NCBI GenBank assembly: GCA_048213135.1
Contig: PS015062.1
Location: 1 to 64,000 of the forward strand
Direction: 5' to 3'
Length of the DNA: 64,000 nucleotides
Origin: Reclinomonas americana ATCC 50394
Taxonomy: Eukaryota; Jakobida; Jakobea; Jakobida
Shown here: piece after piece, positions 22,901 through 35,235 of the stretch
Layout: every line of letters starts with the position of its first letter
Numbering within the stretch: position 1 is the first letter of the stretch
Notes under the pieces: generated by a model
Told to the model about the DNA's origin: nothing
Database searches by the model: none
What the model saw: the letters and a program-made list of their open reading frames with translations, nothing else
Made by a program: the position numbers and the translations under genes

Positions 22901-25900
22901 CCCGATGCTCGTGCCCATGGCGTACATGCCCACCATGGCCGGTGCCATGCCCATGGGAATGATGCCACTCGCGCCAACGGTATGACAGCGTCCACGTGAC
23001 AATGCTGCAAGAGCGTGTTTCTCACTCGATACATGCATGCACTGCAGGGTATTCGTCAGGGCGACACGCTGTCGGCCTCCATGGAGGACCTGCGCCGCAA
23101 CATTGACAGGGTTTGTCACTCGTTGTGAGCCGCGGCTGCTTGTACGTCGTCTCACTTCTCTCTCTCTCGCATCCCCCCCTTTGCAGATTCAGCAGCTGAC
23201 TCCCGACGGACACATGTATGGCGCCGATGGTCCCGATGACCTCGATGCACCGCCGGTGCCGCGCGATGTGTGGGAGGAGACGACGGAAAGTAGTTTGGAG
23301 GATCAAGTGACTCGCGACGCACCTGCCGCGGCTCAGCAACGCAAGTGAGTTTGCACACAACAACACACGAGTAGTCTTCTGTAATCAACTAAGTCTCTTT
23401 TGGATGGCAGGCGCTCCGTGGGCATGGAGCGCGTGGGTGAGGTTCCGGTGCGAGCGTCACCGTATGTGCACCGACTGAACTCGACGGTGGTTCGCTCGCC
23501 GTTGCTTCCGCGTCGTGCCGACACCTCCATGAACGACACCATCACTGCGGACGAGTCTGTCGATGAAACGACAAGGCGGTTCGTTGGCCACGTGATCACT
23601 CACCATCGATCGAGGGCAGCCACCACTCACCCGTACGCGCCGCGCAGAGAGCAACAGCGTCGTCGATCGTCTCAACACACGACAGATGCCGGCAAAGCGT
23701 CGACGGCGGGAGCCGGTGGAACGACGCGCTCGGACGGCGCCAAGACCGCCTCCATGCGATCGGCGCGAAGCACCTTGTCACACGGAACAGGAACAGGAAC
23801 AGGGCGTCAGGGCAAAATTGCTGCCTCGTCTCGTCGCAGCAATGGCAATGGCGGTGGTGGTGGTGGCGGCGGTAATGGTGGAGGTGGAGGTGGTGGTAAC
23901 GGGGGTGGAGGTGGTGGCGGTGGTGGCCACGGTGGTGACGGAGTCGATGGCAGGGGAGCGAGCGACGAGCTGGCGGCTAGCGGCAAGCATGCTGACGGTG
24001 AAGGCGGCAATGGTCGGCGAGCGACGTTTGACGAGAAAGACTTTGATGTGACGCCGGAGGGTCAGCAGTTGCACGAGGAGTTCCGTGGACTTATTGCGTC
24101 GGCTGAGTTGACAAAGAAGCGAGTTCGTGAGGCTGCCGCGTTGGCGCACAGCACACGGGCGCTGAAGGAGACCATTGCTGGACTGAACCAGGAGCTGTCG
24201 GATCAGCTGAATGAGGTGGCGCCGAGTGTGCACTCGCGGCTTGAGACGCTCTCTCGTGACGTGACGTCCGGCTTTCCCTCGTTTACGCCTCCCACTGGGG
24301 CACCAAAGGTGCGTTTCCCCGCTCGCTCCATTTCGATGGCATAGCAGCTCACAAGGACTCGTGACGCAGTGGCGTGAGGATGTGTCGCTGGAGAACACAT
24401 TCCGCAATCTCGATCCGCAAGCACTGGACGTTGCGTGATGGCGAACTGCATGCTTTAAAGACAACGCAACTCAATGGTGGGTGGCACAGGCACTCGGTCG
24501 GCAAGCCGACAAGCACTTTGAGTATTCCACTTTGTTGCACCAGCTGGACAGTGTGTCGCGTGACACGGCGCGTGCGCTGCAAGATGCGCGTGAGCTGGCG
24601 CTGCAGATGAAAGGTTACACACATGCAAGCGTATCAAGTCTCCTCCTGTCCGTGTGCACTCATCACCTGACTGCGCGCAGAGGAGTCCGCTCCCAAGGAC
24701 TGGCTGCCGGACCTCGCCACCGATCTCACCAAGTTCTTTGACCAGCTGCCTGCTTCGCAGTGCCCGGTGGCACCGGTGAGCGATGTTGAAACCCTGCACG
24801 AACAGCAGCAGTGCACTCACCTCGCCACCTGCGACACAGCCACTGGTTCGCCCCGAGGCCGCCATCTTTGAGGTGTACTCGAAGACTGAGCTGTTTGATG
24901 TGGCCGAGTTCATTCGAGCGCGTCGAGAGCATCGACAAAAGCCGGTGTGTGAGAACTGACTGCGTGCACGTCGCCCCACCTTTACCTCACTGTGCCCGTG
25001 CAGCTGCGACGAGAGACCCCGATGCAGACGTTGGAGACGATTCGCGACATTGGCATCAACACGCAAGCGCCATACATGAAGGTCCACGATCTGGATCAGC
25101 GCGACTCGTGGGCCGATCGCATACCAACCGCCGAGCCATTCAGGCCGCAATCATCACCACAGCGGCCACTGGAGGTCGATGTGCAAACACTCGACGACCG
25201 ATTCGACACGCACACCCAGACAACTCCGTCACGGGGAAGCGGTCGAGGTGAGCAATGTTGTCGTGTGCTTGTGCAGAAAGGTGAAAAACTCCCGTGCTTA
25301 TCTCCCTACCCTACAGTGCTCTTCGACATGCAAACATCGACCGACGAGTCGGGACGACCGTCACCACTGGCGCTCGACGTCGGTGCACAGACATCTCCGT
25401 TCCGAGCTGCCTCTGTCGCCTCGCCTCCGGTGTGTGGTCTTTCTCTCGTCTGTGTGTTCTCGCGCTCCTCCGCTGTTCTGATGTCGAGTTCCGTCGCAGC
25501 CTCGTCGACCTCCGCCGGCACCAGCACTCATCGCAGTGGCCGATCCCGGTCGCGACGAGGTTTGTACACATCACTATGACGCTGCTGTCGTCACCTCGAT
25601 TCTCATTTCTCTTTGCAGGAGATTGCCCGCGTCAGTCGCCGTGCACCGGTGAGCTGCTTTTAAGAACTCGCTTTCGTTGTCAATGGATGCTCACGGTTGG
25701 ACGCGTGTGTGTGTGTGTGTGTGTGCGTATTGCAGGCTGGCCAGTTGCAGCGCCACAAGGAGCAAGTGAGCACCGATCGTTTCGTGTTGCGAGACGCTCT
25801 GCGGCCGATGGAAACACAGGTGGTCTGCGAGTTGATTCGGTGCGTTGCTTTCCGCTGTGCGACACTTCACGCATGATGCTGACTTGTTGTATACCATCCA

Positions 25901-28745
25901 GCCACCAACTGAGCGACGACATTTGGCAGATGCTCCTGCGTCGCGGTGTGCCACTCACTCCACCTCTGTCGCCGGCCGAGCCACTCGGCTCGCCTTCCGA
26001 TGCCGTTGCGGCCACTCCAATGCGTGGCGTGCCTGCTGAAGAGCTGCTGGTGCCATTTGTGTTGCCACGAGGTTTGGTTGTGCAGTGTTGTATCTTCTTA
26101 ACATTGCCAGTCGTCTAATATTGCGCGCGTTGTGGTGGAACAGATGATCTCCCTGCACTGGTTTGCCGCTTGCCTTGCCTGCTTTGTGTCTCACGCGTTG
26201 CTTATCGATGCCCTCTTCATCTTGCAGTTGGAAGTTGTCGAAATCATGTCGGTGAGACTACTGTGCTTGTTTTCCCTTCACGTTACCAGTGCTGACATGC
26301 ATGCCGCGTGCAGCCGATATCTCCACCACCTCGCCCGCGACCAGCATCGCCACCGCCGCCACTTGTTGTGGTGCGTCGATCGAACTCACCAACTCGGTTC
26401 CATCCTCTTCGTCATAGACTAATCGTTGATTACACAGGTGCCGGAGCCGGCGGCTGATCAGTCCGTGGTGTATGAGCCGATGAGTGTGGTACGTGTGCTT
26501 TTGAACAATGATCGTCCAACCTCACCTTACGCCAGCGTTTGTCTCACGACTTGGTTGCCACAGCCTGCCACTCCACCAGCTCGCGGTCGCCCGGCGTCAC
26601 CACCACCGCCTTTGGTGACGGTGAGTGCGCATGAGTCGGTGCTGACAGCCGTGCATCCTTCGCCTCATTCCTATTCCCCCCGCAGGTCCCTGCCCCGATG
26701 CCCGATCTGGCAGTGTTGGTTGTGGACGGCGACATGCAGCCAGTGCGCCCGGTGAGTGGCAGTACGTTATCGCCATGAATCATGCATTCACTCTAACCCA
26801 TCACTTCGCATGCACGCAGTGTTCTCCGGCTGCTGGTGCTCGACCTGCCTCTCCATTCCGGGCGCCACACGTCTCCATGGTGAGAGCGCGATCTTCATCC
26901 GTACTGCAAGAAGAACTTGTCTCTCACTCTCGCCAACGCAGTTGTCCCCGCCGTCGTCACCGTACGCAATCGAGCGGTATCCACCGGAGCCGATTGAGCC
27001 GGAAGAGGAGCTCTACGTGTGAGTCGCCGTCCGCATTGCATATGTGAAGAGGGGTATCGATTGCTCATCCTCCATCGCGCACGCAGTCTCTCCGACGGCG
27101 AAATCTACATGCCCCACGTGGATGTCAGTCACGGCGAGATCATCTCCCTCAACGACGCCGTCGCCTACAATCTCCAACACTTCAAGCGCAAGATGCCGCG
27201 ACGTGGCGCACCCTTGGTGCCGGTGCCTTCGAGCCATCCGTGGTGGCAGGGATCGGAGGACTCGTTCCAGGTTGCCGAGTCGGCATCGATGGCCTCTGCC
27301 GACAGCTCGAGTGCGGCTGGACCGTCCATGCCACCGATTTCGGCACCACCGTATCCTCAGCCACCACGGCGCCCGCCACTCGACGAGTGGTCGCACGATG
27401 GCGGCAGTGAGGCCTCCTCTGAGGGAGAACTGAGCGGACGTGTGCCGACGCAGAGGACGCCGCAGACGCAACCGTGGACCGGAGCCTCGTCGCCGTGGTC
27501 TGGCTACGACATGCATCGCCCGTCGCCCCGGTCGCACTGTTGCGTCGCACACTCGGTTGTGATGCTAAAGCACGTCCGTGTACTCATCATGATGCTATTT
27601 CGTGCCGTGCAGTGCCCACTCGAAATTCTCCTTCCGAGCTCTCGGAGGGTGAATTGGTGCTGCCTGGCCACGGACAGTGGCCGAGTCCGTCTCCTTCGCA
27701 CACTGGCGAGCGTGGAAGCGACCTTGAGAGTGGAGAGTTTGTGTTGCCAGTCCGACCGGATTCGTACGAGGAGGGCGAGTTGGACACGAAGGTGTTGCAG
27801 GAGCTCGATCGGCAACGCGAGCAGCGCATTCTCGACATGCTCGATCAGCAGTCGCAGCTCCGCCTCCAGCAGGTGGTGCGAGTGACGCGTGAGCAGGAGG
27901 CGGAACGACTGCGCCGACAAATGATGCCGCGCATGGACTCACCGCCACCACCGCCACCGCCACTGCAACCTGCAGCTGCACCAGCAGCTGCTGCTGCAGT
28001 TCCGCCAGCGACTGCCGCAGCTCCACCGGTGGGTGGAGCCCGTCCGCCAGCGGCGCCAAGTGTTCACACGACTCCGTCGTCGTCGGTGGAGAGTGGCGTG
28101 GCATCGGTGCCGCCGGGAATTGGCCTCGTCACTCCCCCACGCGCTGCATCCGGTCTGCGGCGTCCAGCTCCACTGGACACGCCTGCCTCGGCTGCAGCGC
28201 CACCTGCTGCTGGATCTCAGTCACCCTCGCCGCCAGTGCCCGCAGTGGTCGACAGCCTGCGCCTGAGTGATGCGTCGTCTGTGCCGCCACAGCAACAGCT
28301 GCCGCCAACTCTTCCGCGCTACAGTGGTGTGGGCGCCTCGACGGCCACCGACTCGCGGCCGCCGCTGCCGTCGGACAGCTATTCGACGGACGGCGACGAG
28401 TCAACCGACAGCGTGCGTCGCTCCGACCCGGTGTTGCTGGGACGGCGGAACGCTGGCGATCACGACGCAGATGCAGCTCTGTCCTTTGACACCGCGTCCT
28501 CCACCGACTCGGTGCCCACTGGTGGCACACGACCACTGGCACCTGCAGGCCTCGTGGGTACCGATCGCGATCGCCCGAGTGCCTTTAGCAGTACCGGCAG
28601 TGCTCCGCGGCCGCTCGTGATGGCTCCGCCGCCGGTGCGCACCGACACAGACACCGATGCACCGGCGCAGGCGTCGACACCGCAGAGTCCACCATCGGAG
28701 ATGTACGACACGGCGCAGTCGCGACGCGATGCCGAAAAACCGTGA
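19991..28745 (+). CDS. Very large proline-rich, disordered protein; TALPID3 (KIAA0586)-like candidate
   Basis: One gene model of about 20 or more exons; the tiny first exon MSIA joins after an intron (20004-20052) to HCTAKSTLDRLRNEAAALRE. Long Pro/Ser/Gln/Gly-rich stretches follow (poly-Gly encoded at 23850-23930). Structured islands are MEDLRRNIDRIQQLTPDGHM, a helix STRALKETIAGLNQELSDQL, a segment with DWLPDLATDLTKFFDQLP, and RHQLSDDIWQMLLRRGVPLT followed by PPLSPAEP. Between 25015 and 25400 there are repeated QT motifs. The C-terminal region repeats SDGEI/SEGEL/ESGEF/EEGEL. From memory, vertebrate TALPID3 also has an LTPP-type proline segment and SEGE/SEGQ motifs near its end, which suggests a ciliary basal-body protein; the evidence is weak. 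It might be two genes, but no clear break was found. Confidence 0.5.
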
Positions 28746-28869
28746 TCTTGTTTATAGAAAAGAATGAATAATGTTTAGCACACGCACACACACACACCTC
28801 GAGTTCACTGACTGTGGTGCGTCTCAAAACTGATTAGTGCACACGCAGTCGCTACCATTGCGTTGACTG
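28746..28869. other. Convergent 3' spacer
   Basis: 124 bases between two stops. It contains a CA run (28780-28798) and AT-rich sequence after 28745. No gene seen. Confidence 0.5.
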
Positions 28870-30201
28870 TTACTTCTTGCCCGTGTTCTTCGAGTTGATG
28901 TACTTGTACATCACGGAGAAATCCTTGTCGGCGTAGCCGTCGGCAATCAGTCGTGAGTACATGTCGAGGACGTGCTTGCCGAGCTCGGCCGAGCAGCCGG
29001 CGCTCTGTGCCGCAGTCACCGCCAGACCCAAATCCTTGTGCATGAGCGGCGATCCGAAACCACCAGTGTATCTGCGAGGTGAGAGCAGGTGAGTGAGAAG
29101 GATTTCGAGGCGGTGGACGATGACGGCAGCGTCTACTCACCCTCGAGAACTCGGCACATTGTCCATCACACCCGGGCACGGATTGTATGTGTCAGAGGAC
29201 CAGCAGCGACCCGACGATCTGCGCGTGTACGAGCACGGGTGAGCTGCTATGGAGACGTGAGCGAGAATGTGAAGAGCGCACGTGTTGACAATGCCGGCCA
29301 GCGTCTTGGGATCCATGCCCAGCGTGACTCCGATATTCATGGCCTCACTGACCGCCGTCATGCTCACGGCCAGAATGAGATTGTTGCAGATCTTCGCCAC
29401 CTGTCCCGTCGACACATCGCCGCAGCGCACAATGTTCTTGCCCATGTGCCGCAAGTAGCTGCGCGCCCGCTCAAACTCCTCATCCGATCGCGCCCCACAC
29501 ATGAATGTCAACGTCGCAGCCGCCGCGCCTCCCACACCACCGCTCACAGGCGCATCCACAAACGCCACACCATGCTTGCCGGCCGCCGTCGCCACCTCCT
29601 TGGCCGTGGCCGGATCAATCGTGGAGCTATCAATCACCAGCATTCCCGGCTTTGCTGAGGAGAACACTCCATCGCGACCAAGATACACCTGCAGCAGCAG
29701 CTCAACGACTAAGCAAGTGCCTGCCAATGACGCAAAAAAGCGGAATGACCTCGTTGACAATCTTTGAGTTTGGCAACATGGTGACCAGCACCTTGGCCTG
29801 CGACGCCACTGCAGCCGGCGATGCGGCCACGGTGGCTCCCAGTGAGGCCATCTCCTTGGTCGCTGCCTATGTGTGGAGAGAGAGTAAGATGCGGAGATCC
29901 TCTTGTGTTGTTGACAAGGTGTGAGCGCAACAGCGACTGCGTCAAAGACGACCACGCGGAAGCCGGCTTTCACCAGGTGCGGTGCCATGCGAGAGCCCAT
30001 TTGCCCGAGGCCAATGAAGCCCACAGTCTGCTTGCAGAGAGTGAGTGTATGTGAGAGAATGAGAGATGCAAACAGTTGCGTACTTCCGGTGTGCCTGCTG
30101 CTGGTGAGCGAGTGAGTGTGAGAAGAGGAGAGTGGGAGGGTGGGCATGGCATAGGGAAACGCACCAGAGTAGAGGCGAGTGGCAAGCCGTGAGAGAAGCA
30201 T
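28870..30201 (-). CDS. HIBADH: 3-hydroxyisobutyrate dehydrogenase, mitochondrial
   Basis: NAD-dependent oxidation of 3-hydroxyisobutyrate to methylmalonate semialdehyde in mitochondrial valine breakdown. The N-terminus MLLSRLATRLYS looks like a cleavable presequence. Then come the Rossmann motif TVGFIGLGQMGSRMAPHLVK, the substrate loop VDAPVSGGVGGA and KICNNLILAVSMTAVSEAMN, which contains the catalytic-Lys/Asn region of the beta-hydroxyacid dehydrogenases. The C-terminal exon reads YTGGFGSPLMHKDLGLAVTA and ends INSKNTGKK. Several introns with CA/CT runs split the gene, and the joins between 29680 and 30170 are uncertain. The start codon lies only 67 nt from the start of the divergent transporter gene. 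Confidence 0.9.
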
Positions 30202-30268
30202 TGTGAAAGAGAAGAGCAAAAGCGCGAGTCTCTGTCTCTCTCTGTCTCTCAGCCAGTGCGTGTGTGGA
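30202..30268. promoter_or_regulatory. 67-nt head-to-head promoter HIBADH / MFS transporter
   Basis: The two start codons, at 30201 (-) and 30269 (+), are separated by 67 bases that include a TCTCTGTCTC run. Both 5' UTRs and any shared promoter must fit here or overlap the first exons. No specific box recognised. Confidence 0.5.
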
Positions 30269-33200
30269 ATGGTCAAGGAGCGCACATGGTACGCCCTTGT
30301 GTGTGTGTCTGTCTGTGTGTGTGTGCGTGCGAGTGTGTGTGCAGAGTGCGTGACATGCTCACCTTGTGTGTCAACGCAGGGTCCTCGTCTCTCTGTGCGT
30401 TCTCTTTGTCACGCAGAACCTCTCGTTCTTCTTGCCAGCACCGGTGCGTAACACACACACAAGAAGAGAGAGAGAGAGAGAACAAGAAAGAAAGAGAAAG
30501 AGAGGCAAGCATGCACACACACAGATAGAGAAAGAAGTGAGAGACACTGTTGCATTCACACACACGCACACACACACACACACACACACTCCCTTTGCTC
30601 ACTCTCATTTGTCTTCGCACAGTTCCTTCCCAATGAGTCCCTCAAGCGCGGTCTCACCATGGCTGAAGTCGGTGTGGTGCTGGCCATGAGCCCACTGGCC
30701 GCCTTTCTCGCCTCTGTGTGGGTCGGCTACCTCCTGCGCATTCCCAATCGCGAGCGCCGAGTGCTCTTCACCGGCATTGTGCTGCAAGTCATTGTCTATG
30801 CGTGCTTTGCGCTGCTGGCGGTGGTCGAGTCACGAGTTGCGCTCTTGTTGTTGTTGTTGTCTGTGACTGGCCACTCATCAGCATTGGTGCGCAGGTGCTG
30901 TTCTTGTTGCTTGGTGAGACGCATGGACGAGACTGCTCTTCTGGCGTGCTCAACTCATACTGTGTGCTTGTGTTGTGCAGGCTTGACGCTGTTCTTCTGT
31001 GTGGGCACGTGTGCGGCGGCCACGCAGACGCCGGGTTTGGTGCTGGTGGCGGCGTACTTTCCCGACAATCCCGGCTCGGCTCGTGGCATTCTGGAGATTA
31101 TGACTGGACTCGGTGTTATCAGTGGTCCGCTCCTGGGTGGCGCGCTCTTCGAGGCCGGTGGCTTTGCGGTGCCGTTTATTGCCGAGTCGGCGCTGATGCT
31201 TCTGTCGCTCGTCTTCATCTTCCTGGCGTTGCGGAAGAAACCGGCGGAGTTGGTCGATGAGATGGTGGCGGATGTGGTGGAAAAGTCGCTGCTGGTGCCC
31301 GAGGGTGGCCTGGTGACGGAGGATCTCCTCACGCCGCGCTCGCCCGAGGAGACGCGCGGCGACGAGGACGACGAGGAAGGTGGCGATGATGAAGATGACC
31401 GCGGCAGCTACTACAATGTGCCCGTGGAGTCACTGACCCCCGGCCGGGTGTACGAACTTGGCAAACGTTCGCGACCCGTCAACGTGGCCACAGTGGCCGA
31501 CGTCGACACGGACGGTGAATCGGAGGATGAGAGTCGGAAGTCTGCCGATGAGCGCGCCGCGGCCGCCAGCATGAGGCGGTTGTTGGAGCGCGAAGAGGTA
31601 CATTTGCATTTTTTGCTGCTTGTCATCGCTGACCATGTGCTGACATTGTGTGTGTTGTGACAGACTTCGTCGCTGGATTCCACTCGACGCTCGCTGGCGT
31701 CGCCGCAGAAGCACTCCCCCTCTGCGTCGTCGCCGTACAGCGGGGCCGACTATGCGAGCCGGCAAGCCGACACCGAGGGCGAAGCGGAAGACGACGACAA
31801 CAAGTCCATGCTCTCCACCGCCTCCTCGCCGACCACTCCGCGCGGGCGACCGCGTACCTCCTTCAAGGTCCGCCCAGGCGAGACCATGGGCCGCCAGCTC
31901 ATGCGCTTCATTCTGCAAGCGTGGGTGCTGGTGTCATCTGCCAGTGGTGCGTTTCACATTCCACCACCACATGCACGCGTATGCATGCAACATAGTCACT
32001 TACCTTTCGCAACAGTGTTCTCCTCCATGCTCCTCTTGTCGTTCCTGGGTGCCACGCTGTCGCCGTTCCTGCAGGCCGAGTACCACCTCAACGCCTTGTC
32101 CTGTGGACTCATTTTTACCATCGGTGCCGCCATGTACCTCGTCGGATCGCCGCTTTTCGGCTACATTGTTGCGTGCATGGGCAAAGAGGCAGTCGTGCCT
32201 GTGTGCATCGTTGCTGAAAACGTCGCTTGTGAACAGGCGGATCGCACCAGTGTGCGCAATCGCCGACTCATTTTCCTCAGCGGTGAGTGTTGCTTTTCGT
32301 TGTGCTGCATGTCAATGACACTACTCAGCTTTCGTCGTCCCGCAGGCATGGCCGGCTGCGCCATTACCATGCTCATGATCGGGCCGTCGCCAGCACTGCC
32401 GTTCCTGCCACGCAGCGTCATCATGGTGTACTTGAGCATGGTGGTGCTCGGGCTGAGTGGATCGGTGCGTCGTATGTTGTAGCAAGCGCGCGTTCATGAG
32501 CGACGTTGCTCACGGTATACCTCTTCTATCCTCACACAGATGGCCTTCATTCCACCCTTCACCGAGATGCTCGAGTGCACACCGGGCGACGGCTACCAGC
32601 ACTTTGTCAGCGCCACCATCTCGGCGGCACAGGAACTCGGCTGTCTGGTTGGCGCCATGCTGAGTGGCTTCCTGGTCGATGCTGTTGCGTGAAACACACT
32701 CGCTCGCTCCGCTGTGATTCGCGCGCACACTCAACATTGTCTTCCACCCTCGGTGCAGATGGGCTTCCGCGCGGCGACATCTGTGTGCGGGCTGATTATT
32801 GCGTGCTTGCTGATGATGGTGTTTGCCGGTCTGTTCTTCCGCGAGCTGCGCATGGTGTGGAAGCAGCGCGGCATTACGCCACCGTCGGTGCCGGTCTCTG
32901 CGGCGTCGGTTGGTTTCTTTCCATAGACGTGTATGTTTTCCTCCTTTTGTTGGTGCTGACGCAGTTGACACCGCAGAGCGGATACGGATCACTCGGCGAC
33001 GTGGAGCATGGAGGCAACGGCTATGCGGGTGAGGACGCTGCGTCTGCAGCCTCTGGTGGCGGAGCTCGCGAGGGCGGTGCCAAGAGGTCGCCGAATCGTC
33101 GACCGGCCACGCCACCGCAGGCGAATGGTGTGGACGCCGACGGCACACCACCGGGCGAGCAGGCGGGATTGCTGTCGGGTCGGCCCGCATCCAAGTCTGG

Positions 33201-33780
33201 CGGCCGACAGCGCAGCGGCACATTCAGTGGCTTCCCGCAGTGGTTCCGCGTCAACGAGACCACCGAAAAGCGGCACTCGCAGCGTGCCGACCCGTCCTCG
33301 ACCAAGCCGCTCTTCTTGAGCACGGTGGGCGTCTTCTCGCTCGCCGACCGCAACGTTCCGCTGGCAGTGTTCCGTCGCGGCAAGCGTCGCACACCCGTCC
33401 GGTCCGAGTTGCCCGCCGGATTGCAGACGCACAACACGTCCATGTCGAGCGACGATGCACCGTCGGCGGCCGCCACGGCCTCGGAGCGTTCGTCGCCGGT
33501 GCGCACCGCCGCTGCGTCGGCGCACTTGTCTGTCGCCTCGGGGTCGCGACGCATCGCTTCCGATGTGCCTTCGCCGTCGCAAATGTCGGCGCGCTCCATG
33601 CCCGCTCGCGCACGCGGCCATTCGATGCTGGCCTCGCCCAGCAACCGCTCGTCGGACGATGTGGAGGCCGGCAGCGGCAGCAGGAGACCCGAATCGGTGC
33701 TCTCGGCTGACGATGTGCGGCGGGAGTTGGAGTCGGCGGCCGGCAGTTTGCCGCGTTTCCAGCGGCCTTTTGAGATCTAA
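30269..33780 (+). CDS. Major facilitator superfamily transporter, SLC18/SLC18B1-like
   Basis: Membrane transporter with a vesicular-amine-transporter-like pattern. Exon 1 encodes MVKERTW and is joined to VLVSLCVLFVTQNLSFFLP (TM1), then RGLTMAEVGVVLAMSPLAAF. TM4-6 include LGLTLFFCVGTCAAATQTPG, LEIMTGLGVISGPLLGGALF and LIAESALMLL-like sequence. A long acidic loop (from about 31240 to 31870) separates the halves; in the second half are SSMLLLSFLGATLSPFLQAE, LGLSGSMAFIPPFTEMLE and ELGCLVGAMLSGFLVDAMGF. A Ser/Arg-rich cytosolic tail of about 270 residues follows. Two introns (30836-30894, 32684-32758) begin GTTGCG. Substrate unknown; polyamine or amine transport would be the family guess. Confidence 0.85.
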
Positions 33781-33874
33781 TGCTATTCTGTTGTTATTGT
33801 TCTCCTAGAAGTCCCACACGGGTGCACTCCGGTTTAATACATAGTGATTCTTGTTTTGTTTCGTGCTGCTGATG
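33781..33874. other. Convergent 3' spacer
   Basis: 94 AT-rich bases between the transporter stop and the stop of the minus-strand membrane protein. No gene seen. Confidence 0.5.
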
Positions 33875-35109
33875 CTACCGCGACTTGCGCATGCGATCGT
33901 CACGGTCGTCGGCCGACGCAGCGCCTCCACGTGTGACAAACACGGGACTGTCGCGATCGGAGCTGCTCGTCAACGCCGGCACCGATGACGCCACATCAAT
34001 CTCCCCGTCCTCATCGTTGTCTCCAGCGGCAGCAGCCGCAGCAATATTCGCCTCGAACAACTCCAGTCGGAACGGCGTGATGCACTGGCGCCGACGCAGC
34101 ATCTGCACGGCACCACGCAGCATCGGGTTGCACGTGACAACAACCACACGTTTCGGCATATCCTCCACGCCGCGCAGCGCATCGCCCCACAACGACATCA
34201 GATCGACCAGCGCCTGCGAGCTCGCCACGTACCACGCATGCCGACTGCGATCGCTGGCCTCGTACAACTCCACTCGATGCGGCGCGCGCGACCACTCCTC
34301 CCGCACGCACTCCCGCATGCGAGCATCCACCAAGTACAATGTCGGCACTGCATCCGTGGCCGCCTTTGCCGCCGAGGCTGCTGCTGCTGACGACGACTGC
34401 TGCTTGCCACGTCGACAAGTGCACAGACACGAAAGCATGCGATACAGCAGCAACAGCACGCTCTGCACCGTGGAGAACAGCACACGCAGCACACTCGGCA
34501 TACGTCGCGTGCTGCACATCGATCGCGTCCACTGTGCGCGCTGGCATGAGCGAGCGAGTGGAGAGACAGAGAGACTGTGTGACAACGTCGCGTAACTCGT
34601 ATGCACAAATTGACGACAATGTTGAGCGCAATGAGCACCATCAGCACAAAGAGAATCGTTTGCCAGTCCCACAGCTGCGACATTTGCACAGTCGAGAGCT
34701 GATCCAACTGCGATTCCAGCGTCAATGGTCCCTCCTAAGTATACAATCAATCAGTGAGTGAAGCGATCGCCTGGGGAAGATGAGTGCGCGTAACTGTACT
34801 CTTCTTCTTCATTAACAGCGCATCGCACTCATCGCTGCGCGTGGCGCACCAGCCGTGCAACGAGGCGCTGATCCACTCGACGACGTGATGCGTGACGTTG
34901 AGCACGGGGCGCACGCCATGCGCTACAAACGCGCTCGATGCGCACGGGAAGCCCGCGCACGCCACTCGCACCGCTTGCAACGGCCCAGACACCTCATCCT
35001 CCATCGCGGCCTCTTCGTTGCAACGAGAATGTCCTGCGAGGACACCGTTGGTTTCCACGCACACGCCACACTTGCTCTCGTTGAACGCACGGTGTGTATG
35101 CGTGTGCAT
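33875..35109 (-). CDS. Membrane protein of unknown function
   Basis: Not recognised. The N-terminal exon (start near 35109, uncertain) has a Cys cluster (SKCGVCVETNG, CNEEAAMEDEV) and CASSAFVAHGVRPVLNVTHH. The next exon reads LTLESQLDQLSTVQMSQLWD, then a strong membrane span ILFVLMVLIALNIVVNLCI. The third exon has another hydrophobic/basic segment (LRVLFSTVQSVLLLLYRML, then CLCTCRR), a small globular region with DAVPTLYLVDARMRECVREE and RVVVVTCNPMLRGAVQMLRR, and an acidic tail ending RMRKSR. The arrangement suggests an N-terminal lumenal part, one or two spans and a cytosolic domain. Confidence 0.6.
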
Positions 35110-35235
35110 GCGAGAGCGCGCGCGTATGTGTGCCTGTTTATCACACGCGCGCGTGTGTGTGTTTGCGTGTGCGCGCCATGAAACGTCTCATGTTCCACTC
35201 TCTCACTCGCTCTCTCTTCTCTTTGTCTGTTTAAG

